A stretch of DNA of 64,000 nucleotides from Arthrobacter sp. B1805 (GTDB taxonomy: Bacteria > Actinomycetota > Actinomycetes > Actinomycetales > Micrococcaceae): NCBI RefSeq assembly GCF_002929745.1, contig NZ_PJIQ01000003.1, forward strand, positions 62,001 to 126,000, in the 5' to 3' direction. The notes under the pieces are model-generated. The model ran no database searches. It was not told the origin of the DNA and saw only the letters and a list, made by a program, of their open reading frames with translations. Position numbers and translations under genes: made by a program. Positions 47,176-55,592 of this stretch are shown piece after piece. Numbering within the stretch: the first letter of the stretch is position 1; each line of letters begins with the position of its first letter.

Positions 47176-48048
47176 ATTACCCCCCGGAATCGCACCAATG
47201 CCCGACTGCGCACCACCCTCGCCCTACTGGCCGACCACCAGGCATCCGGCACGTCCGTCTCCCCCAGCGAACTGATGTCGCAGGCCGTTGCAGCAGCCCC
47301 CTTCGACGCGAAGGAATCCGAGCTGCTCGCGGGCGGCGTACCGCGCGGCTTCAAGGCGCTGACGACGGCGACGTCGAAGCTCGTGAAGGCCGGCTGGCTC
47401 GTCAAGGGCCGCGGCGGCTGGACCGCCACCGAGGAGGGTGTCCGCGCGGTGAACGCCTTCCCCGATCCGGACTCCTTCGTCAACGCCATGATCAGCGGCG
47501 CGCCGATCCCCGAGCAGCCATTGGAGGCTCCCGCGCACGCGCCGCAGTCGCCCGAGCAGCTGGGCGAGGAGGCGCAGGCCGTGCAGGCGGAAGCTCCCCT
47601 CGCCGAGGACCCGACACCTCCGGACGTCACACCGACCCTCGAGGTATCCGCCGAGGAAGCGCCCGCGGGCTCCGGGGCGCCCGCCGATACGTCGACTGAC
47701 ACCGGGGCACCCGCTCCTGCTGCGACCGCCGGTGACGCCTGGCACGACCAGCCGCAGTCCGTCACGCTCTCCGGCGACTTCGATCCGCTGTTCGGCGAAG
47801 CCGGCCACTGGTCCACCGACGTCCGCGAGCTCCAGCTCTCCTTTGACCCGGCGGGGAACGCCTGGAAGCAGACGCTTCGCCTTCCGGCCGGCACGTACCA
47901 GTACAAAATCGTCGTCAACGGCTCCTGGGATGAGAACTACGGCCGCTTCGGTGTGCGGGACGGCGAGAACCACGAGCTGCACCTGCTCTCGGACACCGCC
48001 GTGACCTTCCGGTTCGACTACGGCACGAAGGACATCGAGACCTCCTAG
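47176..48048 (+). CDS. Winged-helix protein fused to a starch/glycogen-binding (X25/CBM48-like) domain, probable ATT start
   Basis: The frame opens well before its first ATG (47275) and the extra codons encode a sensible helix (TNARLRTTLALLAD). A strong ribosome binding site, GAAGGAG at 47163-47169, lies six bases before an ATT at 47176, while nothing similar precedes ATG 47275. ATT is therefore the likely start, giving 290 aa. The N-terminal 90 residues form a winged-helix-like unit ending GWLVKGRGGWTATEEGV. A long Ala/Pro/Glu linker follows. The C-terminus (QSVTLSGDFDPLFG, later LPAGTYQYKIVVNGSWDENYG) is an AMPK/pullulanase-X25-type carbohydrate-binding module. Role unknown; perhaps it senses glycogen or maltodextrin. 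Confidence 0.75.
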   Translation: MTPRNRTNARLRTTLALLADHQASGTSVSPSELMSQAVAAAPFDAKESELLAGGVPRGFKALTTATSKLVKAGWLVKGRGGWTATEEGVRAVNAFPDPDSFVNAMISGAPIPEQPLEAPAHAPQSPEQLGEEAQAVQAEAPLAEDPTPPDVTPTLEVSAEEAPAGSGAPADTSTDTGAPAPAATAGDAWHDQPQSVTLSGDFDPLFGEAGHWSTDVRELQLSFDPAGNAWKQTLRLPAGTYQYKIVVNGSWDENYGRFGVRDGENHELHLLSDTAVTFRFDYGTKDIETS

Positions 48049-48308
48049 GCCTTCTGGTCCGGACGGCTCCGTCCGCTGCCCGCCCGGCAGCAGGCGGGGC
48101 CGTCGTCGTTCCCGGCCCTTCCGCCGTCGTCCCGAGCAGCGGCACCTGGGTGCGCCTGCCACACGCATCAGGCCTCGCCGCCACGCATTCGGAGGCACCA
48201 CAGCAGCCTTTGCGCAGCTTTTTCCAAAGAGCCGTCCGGAACACGACAACCACCACGAGATGCACGCAGGATAGAGCAGAGCAGCCGGAACGAGGGAGTA
48301 GCAGGACA

Positions 48309-49289
48309 ATGGGGTCGATGGATCGCGAGTGGTATCACGAGGACCGCGGCACGCGGGCCGACGGCGTGCGCCGGTCGCCGTCGGGCAGGGTCCCCCAGTG
48401 GTCCATCGACGACGCCCTCGGTCGACCGGCCGCTCCCCCGGCCTGGCGTCCCGCCCCCACGATGACGACCACGACGACACGCCGGCGCCGACTGACCGCT
48501 CGTGCCCGGCTGCGGCTCGGTACGGCGGCGGTTCTCGCGCTCGTCGCCGTCCTGTACCTCACGCCGTCGCTGTTCGACCGGTTCGTCCTGCCCGTCGCCC
48601 TTCCGCACGTTCCCGGCGCCGACGTGCCGCCCCGCGGGGTCGGCGCTCACGACGCCCCTCTCGGCACCCCTCCACGCGCACCGGCGTCGACGGCCTACTC
48701 CCTCCTGGAATCGCCGGTCGAGTCGCAGGAGTGGGTCGCCTACGACCCCTGCCGTCCGGTGCACTACGTGGTCCGGCCCGACGGCGCACCCGCCGGAACG
48801 GAGGGCCTGATCCAGGAGGCGGTCGCCGAGGTCTCCGCCGCCACCGGACTGCAGTTCGTCGACGACGGTACGACGACGGAGGCGCCCACCGAGAAGCGCG
48901 ACCTGTACCAGCCGGAGCTGTACGGGGAAGCGTGGGTGCCGCTGCTCATCACCTGGACGAGCCCGGCCGAGATCCCGGGCCTCGCGGGGGACGTGGCCGG
49001 ACTGGGTGGCAGCGACTACGCCCAGACACCGGGCAAGCCTCTCGTCTACGTGGGCGGACAGGTGCAGCTCGACGCGCCGGACGCCGTCGGGACCCTCCGG
49101 GTCCCGGGCGGACGCGCCTACCTGAAGGCGACCATCATGCATGAGCTGGCGCACGTCGTCGGCCTCGACCACGTCGAGGACCCCAACGAACTGATGTACC
49201 ACGAGAACGTCGGCCGGGTCTCGTTCGGCGAGGGCGACCGGGCCGGTCTGGCGCGGCTGGGAGCAGGCCCCTGCGTGCCGGAGCTCTGA
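48309..49289 (+). CDS. Membrane-anchored matrixin-family zinc metalloprotease
   Basis: This 326-aa protein has a hydrophilic N-terminus of about 65 residues, one membrane helix (LGTAAVLALVAVLYL), then an extracellular peptidase. The zinc site is HELAHVVGLDH with a Met-turn in ELMYHEN, the matrixin/astacin pattern HExxHxxGxxH. It begins at ATG 48309 with AGGA upstream. It is probably a surface protease or involved in processing secreted proteins. The next gene is convergent, across a perfect hairpin. Confidence 0.85.
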   Translation: MGSMDREWYHEDRGTRADGVRRSPSGRVPQWSIDDALGRPAAPPAWRPAPTMTTTTTRRRRLTARARLRLGTAAVLALVAVLYLTPSLFDRFVLPVALPHVPGADVPPRGVGAHDAPLGTPPRAPASTAYSLLESPVESQEWVAYDPCRPVHYVVRPDGAPAGTEGLIQEAVAEVSAATGLQFVDDGTTTEAPTEKRDLYQPELYGEAWVPLLITWTSPAEIPGLAGDVAGLGGSDYAQTPGKPLVYVGGQVQLDAPDAVGTLRVPGGRAYLKATIMHELAHVVGLDHVEDPNELMYHENVGRVSFGEGDRAGLARLGAGPCVPEL

Positions 49290-49339
49290 GAGGGCGCCAC
49301 TGGACTCGCGTGAGGCCGGGCCCAGCGCCCGGGAACGCC

Positions 49340-49373
49340 GAAGGGCTGCCGATAGTTCTGCCGGCAGCCCTTC
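49340..49373. terminator. Bidirectional terminator hairpin
   Basis: A perfect 12-bp stem (GAAGGGCTGCCG and its complement at 49362-49373) with a ten-base loop lies between the convergent metalloprotease and GntP permease genes. Confidence 0.8.
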
Positions 49374-49385
49374 TGCGTTCTCCGA

Positions 49386-50939
49386 TCAGCCGAGCACGGC
49401 GTTCGCGATGAACAGGAGCGGGATGGAACCGGCCCACACCGCCGTCGTGATACCCGACCACCCGCGGAGTGCCGCAGTGCCCTCGAGGCCGGCGAAACGC
49501 GTCACGACCCAGAAGTAGGAATCGTTGAAGTAGCTGAACACCATGGATCCGGCTGTGCAAGCCATCGCGGCCACGATCGGGTCGATGCCGAGTGACCCGA
49601 CGAGCGGGGCCGTCACCGAGGCGGCCGTGATCATGGCGACCGTTCCGGAGCCCTGGGCGATGCGGACGAGGGTCGCGATCAGGAAGGGAACGAGGAAGGC
49701 CGGCAGCGGCGTTGCGGCGATGGCTTCGGCCAGCGCATCGCCGACGCCGGAACTTCGCAGCACCTGCCCCAGGGCACCGCCTGCACCTGTGATCAGCAGG
49801 ATCAGGCCTGCGGACGCTGCTGCGTCCGCGAACCAGCCCTGCACCTTCGTGCGCGGAGTCCAGCGCGGCAGCAGCGTGTACACCGCGAGGATGACGCCGA
49901 TGACGAGGGCGACCACCGGATTCCCGACGAACGCGAGCGGAACGGCCCATGCGGACGGCTCGTACTCCCCGGTTCCGACGACCCCCTGGTTGCTCTGATC
50001 GATCGCTCCACTCACCGTGTTGAGGATGATGAGCAACAGCGGAACGAGCAGGGGCAGGGACGCGACGAATGCCCCGACACGATGGGGCTTCGCACCCGGA
50101 GGCGGAGTGCCGAGGTCCACCGACGGGTCGGCCGGCATCTCACTGCCGTCGGACGTGGTACCGGAGGTGATGCCGTCTGGCACGTGCGCTCCGCCGTCGT
50201 CATGCCCGGCGACCGAAGTCGAATCGCCGGCCGCCGTGCGGTCCGCGAGCGCCGTGCCGGTCGACCCGCGCACTCCCGCACCAGCCGTTCCGTACACGGT
50301 CTCGCGCACCGTCTCGGACATCGTCGGTTCGATCTTCGGTCCGATCCACTTCGCGTAGAACACCACGACGGGCAGCAGGATGACCGTGAAGATCAGACCG
50401 GTGAGGATCAGGGCGCCCAGGTCGGCGCCGAGGATGCCCGCGACGGCGAGGGGACCGGGTGTGGGTGGCACGAGGTGGTGGGTCAGGGTCATGCCGCAGC
50501 CAAGTGCGAGCGCGAGCGTGATGTACCCGGCGCGCTTGACCCGGGCGATGGAGCGCGCCAGGGGATTCATGATGACGTAGCCGGAGTCACAGAACACGGG
50601 AATGGAGACCAGGGCGCCGACACTGCTCAGGGCCCAGGGCTCCCGCCCCTTGCCGAAGAGCCGGAGGAACGCGAGGGCGAGGGCATTGGCGGCACCGGAG
50701 ACCTCCAGGATCTTGCCGATGCCGACCCCGAGTCCGATGACGATACCGATGCTTGCGAGCGTGTTGCCGAATCCCGTGGTGATGGACGAGACGATGTCCA
50801 GTGGAGCCTGCCCTGCGACGATGCCTGTGACGAGCGCGGCGATCAGGAGGGCGACGAACGCGTCGAGGCGCGTTTTCAGCACCAGGACGATGATGGTGGC
50901 GATCCCCAGTACCAACGCCAGAAGAAGTTGTATATCCAC
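49386..50939 (-). CDS. GntP-family gluconate/sugar-acid permease with enlarged cytoplasmic loop
   Basis: This 517-aa membrane protein of the GntP family has repeated motifs such as ISIPVFCDSGYVIMNPLA-like SIPVFCDSGYVIMNPLA, TLTHHLVPPTPGPLAVAG and GSGTVAMITAASVTAPL. The GTG at 50939 is preceded by AAGGAG nine bases upstream. Between helices about residues 225-315 there is a hydrophilic Gly/Ser/Thr/Asp-rich insertion that makes the protein longer than the usual 440-460 aa. It imports gluconate or a related sugar acid. It is divergent from an FCD regulator and an SDR, which suggests a three-gene sugar-acid system. Confidence 0.9.
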   Translation of the reverse strand: MDIQLLLALVLGIATIIVLVLKTRLDAFVALLIAALVTGIVAGQAPLDIVSSITTGFGNTLASIGIVIGLGVGIGKILEVSGAANALALAFLRLFGKGREPWALSSVGALVSIPVFCDSGYVIMNPLARSIARVKRAGYITLALALGCGMTLTHHLVPPTPGPLAVAGILGADLGALILTGLIFTVILLPVVVFYAKWIGPKIEPTMSETVRETVYGTAGAGVRGSTGTALADRTAAGDSTSVAGHDDGGAHVPDGITSGTTSDGSEMPADPSVDLGTPPPGAKPHRVGAFVASLPLLVPLLLIILNTVSGAIDQSNQGVVGTGEYEPSAWAVPLAFVGNPVVALVIGVILAVYTLLPRWTPRTKVQGWFADAAASAGLILLITGAGGALGQVLRSSGVGDALAEAIAATPLPAFLVPFLIATLVRIAQGSGTVAMITAASVTAPLVGSLGIDPIVAAMACTAGSMVFSYFNDSYFWVVTRFAGLEGTAALRGWSGITTAVWAGSIPLLFIANAVLG

Positions 50940-51037
50940 GATGACGTACTCCTTGATGGGACGCTGGGCGGGCCTCGTTGCCCGTCCAGGTGGGTCGCAC
51001 GGCCCCATCGGACGCGTTGACGGGCACTGTGCTGGAT

Positions 51038-51062
51038 GTCACACTAGCACCGGCAGTATGAC
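51038..51062. promoter_or_regulatory. Candidate operator for the FCD regulator
   Basis: GTCACACT and AGTATGAC form an inverted repeat (7 of 8 pairs, nine-base spacer) in the intergenic region between gntP-like and FCD regulator genes. It fits a GntR/FadR-type dimer site but is unproven. Confidence 0.4.
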
Positions 51063-51173
51063 GTCTGACAGGGCTATTTCGACGAAGGTGTTGATGCGGA
51101 TGGTCGGAGCGCTGGTGCCTCCCGCGCCGATGGCTCACGCCGACGTCGACGGCCCGTTCCGGGTGTCGCTGCG

Positions 51174-51893
51174 ATGAGCAGGAAGCCGCTTGCGCAGACC
51201 GTGTTCGAGGACCTCCTCGAGCGGATCGTCCAGGGTGACTACGCTCCGAACGAAGCACTGCCCGCTGAGGGAGACCTTGCCGCAGCCGCGGACGTGAGCC
51301 GCCTGACGGTCCGCGAAGCACTGAAGAAGCTGCAGGCCCAGAACGTCGTGAAGGTGAAGCGGGGGCTCGGGACGTACGTCAATCCGACGGCCCAGTGGAC
51401 CGATCTGGAGGCGATCCTCCGGGTTGCGGCCGCCAACGCCGACACCCCCGACGTCTCGCTCCGCCTGCTCGAGATCCGGCGCATGGTGGAGACCGGGGCA
51501 GCCGAACTGGCAGCGCTCCATGCCACGGACGAGGACCTCGACCACATGCAGGATGCCATTCGGGACCTGGAGTTGGCCCACGCCGCCGAGGACCTCGACG
51601 CCGTCACGGCGGCGGACCTCGCGTTCCACGACGCCGTGTTCCGCGCCTCCGCCAACCCCTTCCTCCCGGTGGTCCTCGGACCCCTCGGCCAGCTCCTGTA
51701 CTCGATGCGCCGTGAGACGTCGGCGTTCAGGGAAGTGCAGGTCCACGCCATCGAGCACCACCGGCTCGTCCTCGAGGCCATCCGCACCCGGGATCCCCTC
51801 CGGTCACGGCAGGCGATGGAAGCCCATATCGACCAGACCTACGGCGACTACGAACATTTCATCCACCGCACCACCCCGAGGAGACCGGAATGA
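51174..51893 (+). CDS. GntR-family regulator with FCD ligand domain
   Basis: This 239-aa regulator has an N-terminal GntR helix-turn-helix (SRLTVREALKKLQAQNVVKVKRGLG) and an all-helical FCD domain. Metal/ligand-binding histidines and aspartates lie in ADLAFHDAVF, HAIEHHRLVL and MEAHIDQTY. FCD regulators respond to carboxylates and sugar acids. It is divergent from the GntP permease and its last codons overlap the following SDR gene (ATGA), so it likely regulates the uptake and oxidation of one sugar acid. Confidence 0.9.
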   Translation: MSRKPLAQTVFEDLLERIVQGDYAPNEALPAEGDLAAAADVSRLTVREALKKLQAQNVVKVKRGLGTYVNPTAQWTDLEAILRVAAANADTPDVSLRLLEIRRMVETGAAELAALHATDEDLDHMQDAIRDLELAHAAEDLDAVTAADLAFHDAVFRASANPFLPVVLGPLGQLLYSMRRETSAFREVQVHAIEHHRLVLEAIRTRDPLRSRQAMEAHIDQTYGDYEHFIHRTTPRRPE

Positions 51894-52666
51894 CCGACGC
51901 AGCAGAATTTCCCACCGACCGCACCGCAGTCCTGACCGGCGCCGCCTCCGCGCGCGGCATCGGGCGCGCGACGGCGGACCGCCTCGCCCGTGAGGGGTGG
52001 GCCGTCGCCATCCTCGACATCGACGGACCCGCGGCAGAGGAAGCCGCTGCCGACATCGCCAGCCGGCACGGGGTGCAGGCGATCGGCGTCGGGACGGATG
52101 TGTCCGACGAGGCATCCGTCGACGCCGCGATCAGTCGCGTCGAAGCCGAGCTGCCGCCGATCGTCGCCCTCGGGAACCTCGCCGGCATCAGCTCGCCGAC
52201 GGAGTTCATGCAGGAGACCAAGGAGGCGTGGGAGCGTGTCTTCGCCGTCAACATGACGGGCACCTTCCTCGTCACCCAGCGCGTGCTGCGCGGCATGATC
52301 GAGCGGAAGCTCGGACGGGTGGTCAGCGTCTCCTCGATCTCGGCCCAGCGAGGCGGCGGCACCTATTCCAAGGTCGCCTACAGCGCCTCGAAGGCCGGCA
52401 TCATCGGCTTCACCCGGGCGGTAGCCCGCGAGATGGGCGAGCACAACATCACCGTCAACTGCGTGGCTCCCGGTCCGGTCGACACCGACATCATGGGCGG
52501 CACGCTGACGGAGGAACGCAAGCGCGAGATGTCGCGGGACATCCTCGTGGGACGCGTGGGCACGGTAAGCGAGATCGCGGCACTCATCGCCTTCCTCGTC
52601 GGTCCGGACGCCGGCTACATCACAGCCGCGACGTACGACATCAACGGTGGGTTGCAGGTCTCCTGA
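51890..52666 (+). CDS. Short-chain dehydrogenase/reductase
   Basis: This 258-aa classical SDR has a cofactor motif TGAASARGIG near residue 15, NLAG, the catalytic serine in SVSSISA, YSASK (catalytic Tyr-xxx-Lys), and NCVAPGPVDTDI. It is translationally coupled to the FCD regulator and probably oxidises or reduces a sugar acid (gluconate 5-dehydrogenase-like) or a related polyol. Substrate is inferred from context only. Confidence 0.88.
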   Translation: MTDAAEFPTDRTAVLTGAASARGIGRATADRLAREGWAVAILDIDGPAAEEAAADIASRHGVQAIGVGTDVSDEASVDAAISRVEAELPPIVALGNLAGISSPTEFMQETKEAWERVFAVNMTGTFLVTQRVLRGMIERKLGRVVSVSSISAQRGGGTYSKVAYSASKAGIIGFTRAVAREMGEHNITVNCVAPGPVDTDIMGGTLTEERKREMSRDILVGRVGTVSEIAALIAFLVGPDAGYITAATYDINGGLQVS

Positions 52667-52740
52667 GTCCGTGTCAATGCTTCGTCTCCCGTGGGTGTCC
52701 GGACGTCCGCCGAGCCGCCGGAAGCACGTAGATTTACCCA

Positions 52741-53286
52741 ATGAGCAATGACGCCGCTTCCACGATCCTCCTGCCCTTCGACCCGGACGGAGGCGACGAC
52801 CAGCCCACCGAGTCACTCGAGGCGCTGATCGCACAGGTCGAGGGCGAGGTAGCGGAGCTGCAGTTCACGCGCTTCACCAACGACGACGCCGTGGCCCTCG
52901 GGCAGCTGCTCGTCCAGCTGGGCGTGAGCCGCAATCTGCCGATCGCTATCAGCATCTGCAAGCCGAACCACATCCTCTTCCGCGCCGCGCTCGACGGTGC
53001 CACGCCGGACAACGACTACTGGCTGGACGCGAAGAGCCGGACGGCCGCGCGCTACTTCGTGCCGTCGCTGCTCGTCGGCCTGCGGGCACGCCGCAACGGC
53101 GGCCGCGTGGAGGACAACCCGATGTTCGACACGGCGACCCACGCCGCCCACGGCGGTTCGTTCCCGCTCTACATCCGGGGCGTGGGGCCGGTGGCCACGG
53201 TGACGGTGTCGGGGCTGCCACAGCTCGAGGACCACCGGCTCGTCGTCGAGGCCCTGCGGACCTTCCACGCCGCCGACGGGCTGTAG
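52741..53286 (+). CDS. UPF0303-family heme-degrading-domain-like protein
   Basis: A 181-aa member of the GlcG/HbpS-like UPF0303 family, with FTNDDAVALGQLLV, then NHILFRAALDGA, DYWLDAKSRTAARY and GGSFPLYIRGVG. These proteins are small cytosolic sensor or storage proteins sometimes linked to heme; the molecular function is not settled. It stands alone between an SDR and a carbon-nitrogen hydrolase. Confidence 0.85.
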   Translation: MSNDAASTILLPFDPDGGDDQPTESLEALIAQVEGEVAELQFTRFTNDDAVALGQLLVQLGVSRNLPIAISICKPNHILFRAALDGATPDNDYWLDAKSRTAARYFVPSLLVGLRARRNGGRVEDNPMFDTATHAAHGGSFPLYIRGVGPVATVTVSGLPQLEDHRLVVEALRTFHAADGL

Positions 53287-53295
53287 CCGGAGGTC

Positions 53296-53385
53296 GCCGC
53301 CGGACAACGTCGCGCCGACGACGTCGCGTCGTACTCCGTCGCCGCCGGACAACGTCGCGCCGACGACGTCGCGTCGTACTCCGTC
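53296..53385. repeat. Two tandem copies of a 45-bp repeat
   Basis: A 45-bp unit beginning GCCGCCGGACAACGTCGCGC occurs twice, at 53296-53340 and 53341-53385, without visible mismatch. It lies between the UPF0303 gene and the convergent carbon-nitrogen hydrolase. The unit is itself built from CGTCG-rich words. Confidence 0.85.
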
Positions 53386-53458
53386 GCACGGCCAACGCGT
53401 CGTACGCCGTCGCACGAGGCATCGCGCGACCTTCGCGCGCTCCAGCGGCTGCCCTCTG

Positions 53459-54238
53459 CTAGACGCGTCGCTGCGCTTGCAGCGGGAACTGGGACCGCGC
53501 GTCCCGCACCGCATCGAGCGGCAGGTCCACCGTCAGGAGGTCCTCCCCCGCACCGCACCTGCCGATGACCTCTCCGAGCGGTCCTGCCACCACGCTCCGG
53601 CCGATGGAGACCGGCTCGGCCTGCGACACCGCGACGACGATCACGCCGTTGTCGAGGGCTCTCGCCCTGGTGAGGAGGTCCCACTGGTCCCCCTTGCCCG
53701 CGCCCGGCACCCACGACGACGGGGCGAGGACCACCTGCGCCCCCGCGTCGCGCAGCGACTGCGCAACCCCGGGGAAGCGGAGGTCGTAGCACGTGAGCAA
53801 GCCGAAGACGGTGCCGTCTTGGGTGAAGGTGACCGGCGCGACGTCGGGCGCGGGTTTGATGTGGCCCGACTCGTGGAAGCCCCGGCTGTCGAAGAGGTGG
53901 ATCTTGCGGTAGGCGGCGACGAGTTCGCCGCCGTCGTCGAGCGCGACGATCGTGTTGTAGGCGCGGTTCCGCTCGTCGGAGGTCTCCACCATTCCGGCGA
54001 CGACCGTGACGCCGTGCCGCCTGGCGATACCCGCCAGGGCCTGCACGACGCTGCCGTCGAGCGGCTGCGCCACAGCGACGAAGGAACTGTCCACGCGGCT
54101 CTTCTCGTAGGTCGCGTACTCCGGAAACACGACGAGCCGCGAACCCGCAACCGACGCCGCTGCGGCGACGGTGTCCATCCGGGCGAGGTTCGCCGACGTG
54201 TCCGTGCCGGACGCCAGCTGGCCGAGGGTTACGCGCAT
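53459..54238 (-). CDS. Carbon-nitrogen hydrolase (nitrilase superfamily) 1
   Basis: This 259-aa enzyme keeps the Glu-Lys-Cys triad of the superfamily: E40 in VVFPEYATY, K112 in YRKIHLFDS and C150 in LTCYDLRFP. Substrates of related proteins are deaminated glutathione, N-carbamoyl compounds and omega-amides. The stop of the gene is only 8 bp from the APC permease operon upstream, in the same direction, so they are probably co-transcribed. The ATG at 54238 begins the conserved first strand. Confidence 0.9.
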   Translation of the reverse strand: MRVTLGQLASGTDTSANLARMDTVAAAASVAGSRLVVFPEYATYEKSRVDSSFVAVAQPLDGSVVQALAGIARRHGVTVVAGMVETSDERNRAYNTIVALDDGGELVAAYRKIHLFDSRGFHESGHIKPAPDVAPVTFTQDGTVFGLLTCYDLRFPGVAQSLRDAGAQVVLAPSSWVPGAGKGDQWDLLTRARALDNGVIVVAVSQAEPVSIGRSVVAGPLGEVIGRCGAGEDLLTVDLPLDAVRDARSQFPLQAQRRV

Positions 54239-54246
54239 GCCTCCTA

Positions 54247-55590
54247 TCAGACAGCTTCCTTCTCCACGGACGCCAGCTCGGGTGGGGCCTTGCGGAACCC
54301 ACGCGTGATCACGGCCAGGACCACGATGCCGATCGCGAGCCAGCCGAGGCCGAGCATGATGGCGGTGGAGTCGAGCTGCGTCAGCAGGAAGGCATCCACC
54401 AGCGCGCCGACCGCCGGGATCACGACGTAGGACACCGGGTTGAGCCGCCGGCCGGTCCGCTTCTCGCGCAGGTAGTACGCGATGACCGCGACGTTGACCA
54501 GGGTGAACGCGGTGAAGGCGCCGAAGTTGATGAAGGACGTGGAGGTGGCGACGTCCAGGAAGACCGCCACGAGGCCCACGATGCCGGTGATGACGATATT
54601 CGTCACCGGGGTGCGGAAACGGGCATGCAGGAACCCGAACACCTTCGGCGGCAGCACGGCGTCGCGCCCCATCGCGTACAGCAGGCGCGAGGCGCTCGCC
54701 TGCGCGGCAAGACCCGAGGCGAACTGCGCGACGACGAGGCCCGCGAGGAAGATGGCACCGAAGAGCTGGCCGCCGATCTGCAGGGCGATGTCCGACGCGA
54801 GGGAGGCCGAGTTCTCGAAGGTGCCCCCGGGCCGGATCAGCTGGGTCACGTAGGACACGGAGACGAAGATGGCGCCGCCGATCAGCGCGATCAGCATGAT
54901 GGCCCGCGGCATGGTCTTCCGGGGCTCGACCGTCTCCTCGGTGAGGGTGGTGACGGCGTCGAACCCGAGGAAGGAATAGGCGGCGATGGCCGCGCCGGCC
55001 GCGATCGTGCCGAGGTTCGCCGTCGGGTTGATGAAGGGCTCGGAACTCACGAGCGCACCTGCACCGCCCGTGCTCACGAGGGTGCCGATCGTCAGCGCCA
55101 CGAAGATCGCGATCACCAGCAGCTGGAACGCCATGAGGAGGTAGTTGGCCTTCTCGGCGACCTTGATACCGACGATATTGAGCACGGTGGTCACCACCAC
55201 GAACGCGAGGATCCACACTCCGATCGGCGTACCGGGGAACTGCGCCGAGAGGTAGGACCCGCCGATCAGCCAGATGACCATGGGCAGGAAGAGGTAGTCC
55301 AGGAGGACTGCCCACCCGACGAGGAACCCGACGCGGGCTTCGATGGTCCGCCGCACGTACGTGTAGGCCGATCCGGCCACCGGGAATGCGACGGCCATGC
55401 GTCCGTAGCTGTGCGCGGTGAAGAGCATCGCGACGAGCGCGAGGAGGTAGGCGGACGGCGACGCGCCGCCGGTCGCCTCGGCGATGACACCGAAGATCGC
55501 GAGGACGATCAGGGGCGTGAGGTACGCGAGCCCGAACAGGACGAGCGAGGGCAGCCGGAGCGTGCGGGTGAGCTGGGACGGGTGCTGCAT
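54247..55590 (-). CDS. APC-family amino acid/amine permease
   Basis: This 447-aa protein has about 12 membrane helices and the amino acid-polyamine-organocation signature region GGASPSAYLLALVAMLFTAHSYG, with YTYVRRTIEARVGFLVGW, and GFDAVTTLTEETVEPRKTMP in the middle. It imports an amino acid or amine. It sits between two carbon-nitrogen hydrolases in the same direction, with gaps of 2 and 8 bp, which implies that the imported compound is hydrolysed by them. Confidence 0.9.
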   Translation of the reverse strand: MQHPSQLTRTLRLPSLVLFGLAYLTPLIVLAIFGVIAEATGGASPSAYLLALVAMLFTAHSYGRMAVAFPVAGSAYTYVRRTIEARVGFLVGWAVLLDYLFLPMVIWLIGGSYLSAQFPGTPIGVWILAFVVVTTVLNIVGIKVAEKANYLLMAFQLLVIAIFVALTIGTLVSTGGAGALVSSEPFINPTANLGTIAAGAAIAAYSFLGFDAVTTLTEETVEPRKTMPRAIMLIALIGGAIFVSVSYVTQLIRPGGTFENSASLASDIALQIGGQLFGAIFLAGLVVAQFASGLAAQASASRLLYAMGRDAVLPPKVFGFLHARFRTPVTNIVITGIVGLVAVFLDVATSTSFINFGAFTAFTLVNVAVIAYYLREKRTGRRLNPVSYVVIPAVGALVDAFLLTQLDSTAIMLGLGWLAIGIVVLAVITRGFRKAPPELASVEKEAV

Positions 55591-55592
55591 GG

